Shown here: positions 28,001-37,000 of the stretch, one piece after another
Layout of the letters: each line of letters opens with the position of its first letter
Position numbering within the stretch: the first letter of the stretch is position 1
Origin: Meghimatium bilineatum
Taxonomy: Eukaryota; Mollusca; Gastropoda; Stylommatophora; Philomycidae
Length of the DNA: 64,000 nucleotides
Assembly (NCBI GenBank): GCA_034231615.1
Contig: CM067306.1
Span: 38,397,530-38,461,529 of the forward strand
Direction of reading: 5' to 3'
Notes under the pieces: generated by a model
What the model saw: only the letters and a program-made list of their open reading frames with translations
Databases searched by the model: none
What the model was told of the DNA's origin: nothing
Translations under genes and position numbers: made by a program

Positions 28001-31000
28001 AAGTCCATGGACATTTTAGATAACCACAGCAATTGGCTTTTGGTCTGCCCATGACTTTCTAGCTACTATCTGATGTTGAGCTGCTGCATTTCTCCTCTTT
28101 TCACAAAATGATGTGCCTTTTTTTAACTGTAGATGACCATGTAGCTCTATATTGTGAAAGTTGTCCTCATATATCCTTGTTTATTTCAAAGGCTTTCGGT
28201 CTCTAACAAGTCATTGTAGCTATTATTTTGGTCACCTTGAGATTGTATGCTATTCAGCAACTCACCATAGATGAGTAGCTTTGGCAGGCCATGATTTGGC
28301 ACACGTATTCAAAGATCTGCCCAACGAATCTTTTCCATGCACGTAAAGTCAATGGGAAAATTGTTTCCACTTATAGAATTTTCATGGATGTGAAAATGAC
28401 TTGCACTGGGTATTTTGATTTCAGTGAGGAAGAAGTGTGCAAAGCGTCTATCTCACTTGAAAACTTTGTCAATCTCATTTGAAAACAATATACTGAGCAG
28501 CACATGGGCTGTAGTGGTCACTGTCTCATAACTTGACTGTTAGCATCAGGGTTAGTCAACAAGAGCCTCAAAGACACTATAATGCCTCTGTGTTGTGAAT
28601 CTAGACTACAATCTGCAACAAGCAGTCTTGACAAGAAGTAAAAGTTGAAGAAGGAAAGCAACTATGCTGAAGCTGGATATATCAAACCAAAAGGGGCAAA
28701 TATCACAGTCACGCTGTAAACCAGCATTCCCTACAACACTTTCTCACCGGAGACAGCACCATTCCTCAACCTTTCCAGAGCATGAACCATGTTATCTCAA
28801 CTTCCTTGTGGATAGGTTACATGATTATAAGAATAATTTTTATTTCAAACTACAAATAACAAGTTGATTTGAAACCAGGGTCGGCAGGTGAATGGCTTTA
28901 CATTACACTACCAATTGAAGATGAACAAGTGGGACATAATGAAATTACTTAGAGAACTCATGCTATGTGTGCAGACACTGAGATGGATGTTGCAACTAGT
29001 CTGTTCCTGCAGCAATTCTGTGTTACTAGTAGTGTAAGTAGAACTGAGAACCTACAGGGCAGAATAAGGAGTGTTCCATATATATATATATTCATCAGGG
29101 AAAGAGTAGGTATAAAACCTAGCATAGAATACATAGAAAGGCAGCAGATCAAGTGGTTTGGCCACAATATGAGAATGCATCAAGACAAATTGCCTGTAAA
29201 AGCATATAACCAAATGAGATTAGGGCACAAAGCCAGAGGAAGACTACAACAATGATGGATAGAAAACGTCGGGACATCTGGAGCAAACACGATCTGAAGT
29301 GACACATCTGGCTTTGGAACACAAACTAGAGCTCCAATCACACCTACACTTAACGGCAAGAGTGAATAACAAACCACCTGGGGAAAGACAATAGACAACA
29401 TATATATATATATACATACACACTCATCAGGTGTTTTTAATTAGTTTTCTTATATTTTCCTTCATCGTACCTTCACCGTAACATTTCTTCAACTCCGTAT
29501 GTTACTATGCCATTGTTTCATTTAGCCTACTGCCGCTCGACATTCGTAGTACAGTCACCAACTTCACTTGTTACTTTTAATAAAACTAAATTCTTTTGCC
29601 ATAATCATTTCTTAGATACTAGTGGTTTTCATCATGTTATCCTAAAGTCTGTATCTCTAACTTCCATCTGTCGCAGGCTTTTTGCACCAAGAGATCATGC
29701 TTCCTCAGGCATCTTGATAACAAATGTGTGTTTCACTGCATGCGTATTATTGATAACAAATGTGTGTTTCACTGCATGCGTATTATTGATAACAAATGTG
29801 TGTTTCACTGCATGTGTATTATTGATAACAAATGTGTGTTTCACTGCATGTGTATTATTGATAACAAATGTGTGTTTCACTGCATGCGTATTATTGATAA
29901 CAAATGTGTGTTTCACTGCATGTGTATTATTGATAACAAATGTGTGTTTCACTGCATGCGTATTATTGATAACAAATGTGTGTTTCACTGCATGTGTATT
30001 ATTGATAACAAATGTGTGTTTCACTGCATGCGTATTATTGATAACAAATGTGTGTTTCACTGCATGCGTATTATTGATAACAAATGTGTGTTTCACTGCA
30101 TGCGTATTATTGATAACAAATGTGTGTTTCACTGCATGCGTATTATTGATAACAAATGTGTGTTTCACTGCATGCGTATTATTGATAACAAATGTGTGTT
30201 TCACTGCATGCGTATTATTGATAACAAATGTGTGTTTCACTGCATGCGTATTATTGATAACAAATGTGTGTTTCACTGCATGCGTATTATTGATAACAAA
30301 TGTGTGTTTCACTGCATGCGTATTATTGATAACAAATGTGTGTTTCACTGCATGCGTATTATTGATAACAAATGTGTGTTTCACTGCATGCGTATTATTG
30401 ATAACAAATGTGTGTTTCACTGCATGCGTATTATTGATAACAAATGTGTGTTTCACTGCATGCGTATTATTGATAACAAATGTGTGTTTCACTGCATGCG
30501 TATTATTGATAACAAATGTGTGTTTCACTGCATGCGTATTATTGATAACAAATGTGTGTTTCACTGCATGCGTATTATTGATAACAAATGTGTGTTTCAC
30601 TGCATGCGTATTATTGATAACAAATGTGTGTTTCACTGCATGCGTATTATTGATAACAAATGTGTGTTTCACTGCATGCGTATTATTGATAACAAATGTG
30701 TGTTTCACTGCATGCGTATTATTGATAACAAATGTGTGTTTCACTGCATGCGTATTATTGATAACAAATGTGTGTTTCACTGCATGCGTATTATTGATAA
30801 CAAATGTGTGTTTCACTGCATGCGTATTATTGATAACAAATGTGTGTTTCACTGCATGCGTATTATTGATAACAAATGTGTGTTTCACTGCATGCGTATT
30901 ATTGATAACAAATGTGTGTTTCACATCATGCGTATTATTGATAACAAATGTGTGTTTCACATCATGCGTATTATTGATAACAAATGTGTGTTTCACTGCA

Positions 31001-34000
31001 TGTGTATTATTGATAACAAATGTGTGTTTCACTGCATGCGTATTATTGATAACAAATGTGTGTTTCACTGCATGCGTATTATTGATAACAAATGTGTGTT
31101 TCACTGCATGCGTATTATTGATAACAAATGTGTGTTTCACATCATGCGTATTATTGATAACAAATGTGTGTTTCACTGCATGCGTATTATTGATAACAAA
31201 TGTGTTTCACATCATGCGTATTATTGATAACAAATGTGTGTTTCACTGCATGCGTATTATTGATAACAAATGTGTGTTTCACATCATGCGTATTATTGAT
31301 AACAAATGTGTGTTTCACTGCATGCGTATTATTGATAACAAATGTGTGTTTCACTGCATGCGTATTATTGATAACAAATGTGTGTTTCACTGCATGCGTA
31401 TTATTGATAACAAATGTGTGTTTCACTGCATGCGTATTATTGATAACAAATGTGTGTTTCACATCATGCGTATTATTGATAACAAATGTGTGTTTCACAT
31501 CATGCGTATTATTGATAACAAATGTGTGTTTCACTGCATGTGTATTATTGATAACAAATGTGTGTTTCACTGCATGTGTATTATTGATAACAAATGTGTG
31601 TTTCACTGCATGCGTATTGTTGATAACAAATGTGTGTTTCACTGCATGCGTATTATTTCATCCAATTATACTCATCTTTTATTTGACTTAGAAACATCCA
31701 AGTGCTAACTACTACACTGTTTACCTACAACAACAGTTGCCTCTATTCCCCTATTCGAGGCATTGTTCACGCTCTGAATAAGCAGTTGTATAACTTTATG
31801 TGCACTCATAATAATATACTAAATGTTTCTAGCTCAACCTCTAACACCAATCTCCCACTATATCTCACCACTACTTATGCTAATATTCCTCCATCTCGCC
31901 TAACCACTAATGCTCCACAATCTTCTCAATCTAGTACTCGGGTTGTTAGCATACCATGTGACCTCAGTCTTTCTGATAGTAAAATTTCAGTCCGTAATAG
32001 GGACCTCAAGTTTGTTCCTCTCAGTCCTGCATATGATAAATTCTTCTTCAAGATTTCACCTCTATCGTCATCTTCACTATCATTTGTCGATAGAAAAGAC
32101 TCCACCAAGAAATATGGCTGGACTCCCCCTCCTGATGCATCCCAAACTCTTGATATTTACATCACGAATACTCTCTTTACATTAAACTTCTTCCTAACAA
32201 CCGCATCAGACTCTTCAACATTACCCTATCACACTCACTTACCATGTCACAGCTTTGTCATCAAGATGACATTGTCATCAAACTCAGTGATAAGGGAGCT
32301 GTGCTTGTTGTGTGTTGCAAGGACATGTATGTACAGGAGGGCCACAAACCCTGTGTTTTACAAAGCATGTACATCTGAGACTATGATATCTCAAAATGAA
32401 ATATCAGTACTGCCTACAAATTCAAGAATTAGCTGAGTACAAATTTCCTATAAATTATATTTTCTTTCTTCTTTCTATACCCATCTGTGCTTTGCAGCGT
32501 TAGGGGTAGAAGAGTTCTCTGGAGATGGTTTTTTTGGTTGGTTGATGATCCAGCGGTCCATAGGCTCATGCCCTTTGACCTAATGCCGTTAAATGGCATT
32601 ATATTGCTGGGAAGTTTGTGGATTTTCGGCCCATCCCAGGACAGAGCCAGAGAATAACTATCACACCTCCAGGAAGTTAGGTTTCAACTTATGCACTGCT
32701 CCTAGCCACTGTAGCCAAGATAGGGTTCACTGAGCTTATTTCCCGCCACCAATTGACTACCAAATTTCTCTATTGCTCCAGGCATGCAACCAAATGTTCA
32801 AGTCAAAAGGATTGTCACGTGCTGAGTTACTGTGCCTCTATGATCGGTTTCAGCCATAGGAAAAAACAGTGCTGTCACTTTCCTCCTCCCGAGTGCTGCA
32901 CAGTACATCTCTGGCTCCCTCCCAACCACATATACATTCAGGTAAACATGAAACACATTTCAACAACAAAATAAAAGCATAATTGTATAGATGACGTGCC
33001 ATGAAGTTTCTCTAAGAAGATAACCTCAATATAACGGCATGTCATCCACTAAGGTTTTCTATTGCATGGATGGTATGTCTAGTGGGTCATTGGTGAGACC
33101 CACAGACGCAACCACATGCGTATGGTGTTTTGTTGTGCTTCATATATGTTAGTTTTCGCTGACCTATTTTTTCTGTAATTCATCTTTTGCATGGTCTGCC
33201 CCTGACTTTATAACCTCATGCCTGTATAGTAATGCTTTTTTTTAAAGGTTACTGTCTGATGGTAGTCTGGAAGCATGTGAAAACCATTTAATCTGTTGTC
33301 TTCTGATTTAATCCAGGATTGACACTGTATTTATTAGTCTTCTGATGTTTTAGTTTATGATTTTATCTCTAACTTTTACTTCGAGGATTCTACGTAGACA
33401 TGTCATTTATGTTGTAACAAGTTTTCTTTTGCTGTTAGTGTCCATGTTTGACATTAGTAGCATAGTGATGGTATGATGATGGTTTTATATAGTGCAGTTT
33501 TGGTGTTCATGATATGCTGCAATTATATACCTCTGGTATAGCAAATTCTGGTGCTCCATCAACTAGAAGCCTTCCACCACAGTCTTTCAATTCTTGAGCC
33601 TGTAGGACAAAAAGTAATAAACAAATTAAAAATTAATCTATGGGACAAAAAGTAATAAATTAAAAACTAATCTTCAATCTAAATTTGCTGCAAGCTTTGA
33701 AAGAATATTGTATACCCACTAGTAGATTACAATCTTTGTACTGAATATCAAACTCAAAACTTATCTACAATCCTTGTACTAAATACCAAATTCACTAATT
33801 CCTACAATCTTTGCACTGAATGCTAAATTCACTATTTCTCTGAAATCTTTGTACTGAACACCAACTTCAGCAGACATTTTCCCATGTATGCTTAATAAGA
33901 TAGAAAGATGCATGCTAAAGAACAAATTGGGTCATATTTCTGAACAACTCTGCTTTCTAGAGTATTATATTGGTTACACTGCCCTGGTCATTCAGGCATC

Positions 34001-37000
34001 AGAGGCAATGAATAAGCAGACTCAATGGTGGGTAATATTTGGATAATGCCAGAACAGTTACAGATTTGCTAGAGGGTGAAGAAGACAATACTGAATGTAA
34101 TAATGTATATGCACAGAGTGGATTATGTATGACTAGGGGTGATGGATGATTGCTGGAAGAAATAGTGAAGTATGTATGATTAGGGGTGATGGATGATTGC
34201 TGCAACAGAGAGTGAACTATGTATGACTAGGGGTGATGGATGACTGCTGGAATAAAGAGTGAAGTATGTATGACTAGGGGTGATGGATGACTGCTGGAAT
34301 AAAGAGTGAAGTATGTATGACTCGGGGTGATGGATGACTGCTGGAATGGTCCTGTGCTATGATACTGGTTTCTAAATAAAATAATCAAGGCCTAGCCCAT
34401 TTGCAATATTAATATTTTTAATTTGTTTGTCATCTGTTTGATGCATTTTCTTGATAAATTCTTTATAGTTGAAACACTGATTCAGTCTGTTTTGTAAATT
34501 GTGTGATGTTTCCAGAGTGTTATCCCTATGGAGGATTACTGGCAATCTCTGGGGGGTTATTGGATTAATATAAAGTAATGTAATAAACATGCTATCAAAT
34601 TTTTCTCCATTGCAGTAATTCATAGTTCATCTCCTCCCCACTTATCTAATAATTCAGAGTTCATCTCCTCCCCACTTATCTAATAATTCAGAGTTCATCT
34701 CCTCCCCACTTATCCAGTAATTCAGTTCATCTTCCCCCCCCCCTTATCTAGTCATTGAGAGTGTGAAAGGTGTAATTGAGAGGGTGAAAGGTTTATTTGG
34801 CAGAGTTCATCTCCTCCCTACTTATCCAGTAATTCAGTTCATCTCCTCCCCCCTTATCTAGTCATTGAGAGTGTGAAAGGTGTAATTGAGAGGGTGAAAG
34901 GTTTATTTGGCAGAGTTCATCTCCTCCCCACTTATCTAGTAATTCAGAGTTCATCTCCTCCCCACTTATCCAGTTCATCTCCTCCCCCCTTATCTAGTCA
35001 TTGAGAGTGTGAAAGGTGTAATTGAGAGGGTGAAAGGTTTATTTGGCAGAGTTCATCTCCTCCCCACTTATCTAGTAATTCAGTTCATCTACTCCCCACT
35101 TATCTAGTAATTCAGTTCATCTACTCCCCACTTATCTAGTAATTCAGTTCATCTACTCCCCACTTATTCAGTTCATCTACTCCCCACTTATCTAGTAATT
35201 CAGTTCATCTACTCCCAACTTATTCAGTAATTCAGTTCATCTCCTCCCCACTTATCTAGTAATTCAGTTCATCTACTCCCCACTTATTCAGTTCATCTAC
35301 TCCCCACTTATCTAGTAATTCAGTTCATCTACTCCCAACTTATTCAGTAATTCAGTTCATCTACTCCTCACATATCTAGTAATTCATATGGTGAAAACTT
35401 TATTTGGCAGAGTTCATCTACTCCCCACTTATTCTTAAAACAACAAAAACTTGGATAGTCTAGACATATAAGCTAGCTAGTTTCCCTATCATAAAAAATG
35501 ATCCTGAAAGAACAGTTGATGGTAGATGGAGAGATATAAATCATGAACAGACATCATTACAGAATGAACAGGCAATGATTATTCTTCTCTCATTTACATT
35601 GCTGATGAAAGAAACCATTGTGTGAAGATGCATTCAATGCAGTACCCCTAATACCATGATAGGTTATGGGCATGAAACAATTGGTATGTAAAATTATGGG
35701 TATTTTTTTGCTTTACCAGTATTCATCTACACACCATATACTTTTACTTGAGTTATATGATGACAAACAATTCTAGCTGCCATTTCTGAAAAACCAAAAT
35801 ATTCCCATCTATGAAAAATAATCCTAGCTTATATTTCTGAAATATCAAAATATTCCTTCTAAACAACATTATAATAAGAAAGCTAAGATTCTTTGGACAT
35901 ATACAGAATAAGACCTAATGGTATAGAAAGACTAATAATGGAGGGCATAGTCGATGGTAACATAGGCAGAGGTCATCCAAGAAGACGATCTATGTTTTGG
36001 AAAGAATATATCACATGATATTAGCTGACAGATTTGAAAGAACAAAGTATTGCTGACTATGAGAACAGCACTTGCGTAAAACACAAGGTCGATCAGCAAT
36101 AATGAACTTTACAAACTCCTCTAACTCAGACTAAAGGTATGCAAAAATACAGATAACAGTATACAAAACAGTTTAAACATTTCAACCATAAGGTCTATTT
36201 TGTGAAAATACAAGACAAACAGTAAAAATAGAGGCACTACTACAAGAGCATTAGACGGCAGACATTTAACAGCAGAGACACCCAAGGTAACAATGACATG
36301 TATTGTCTATGACAATACACATGTATTGTCATAGAGAAATGCATTAAAAAAATATGGGGACTGAGAACGAAATAAAACAACTATGCCTGAAAACAACATG
36401 AATAGCAATACAACAAAGGTCCCAACTTCCAATCTAAATAAATGAACGATCAGTATTAAGACCACATGGCTTAATTAAGGGTCCTTTACAAAACATTGTC
36501 CTCACTGCCACTCTGTAAGCCTCTCAATTTTGTGCAAGATGCCCAGTCTCTTCCAATGTCACGTTCAGGAGGTCTTCGATATCCTGTGCCCATCATAGTC
36601 ATGGTCTGCGTCTTGTTCTTTTTCCTAGAACTTTTCCCTCCATGCTTAATCTTTTTAAACCATTGTGTCTTTGTATATGTCCAAAATATGTTAACTTGTG
36701 TTTTGTGATAGTTTTGAGGAGCCAGCCTTCCCCTATGTTCAGGTCTTTGTGGATGTCTGCTTTGGTTAATTTTTCTGTTCATAGTATTGTTAGGACCTGT
36801 TTATAACATTTCATTTAGAATGCTGATATCTTATTTCCAAAGTGGATGTCATTGCCTACTTCTCACAACAATATGTTGCCATTCATAAAATATAGCTTCT
36901 TAATAGTTGTAACTTCATTTTTCTGTTTGCCCTTTGCTATAGATAAACAAAGTTATAACTATTAAGAAGCCTTAAGGGTACCATACTGCAATATATAGCG

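Noticed and set aside
29716-31657. CRISPR array
   Set aside because: Units are contiguous with no spacers, and the genome is eukaryotic.
29507-31708. 733-codon open frame as a repetitive protein gene
   Set aside because: The array is open in several frames on both strands because the unit length is a multiple of 3 without stops. There is no signal peptide, codon bias or splice context to favour one, and flanks are PLE-derived.
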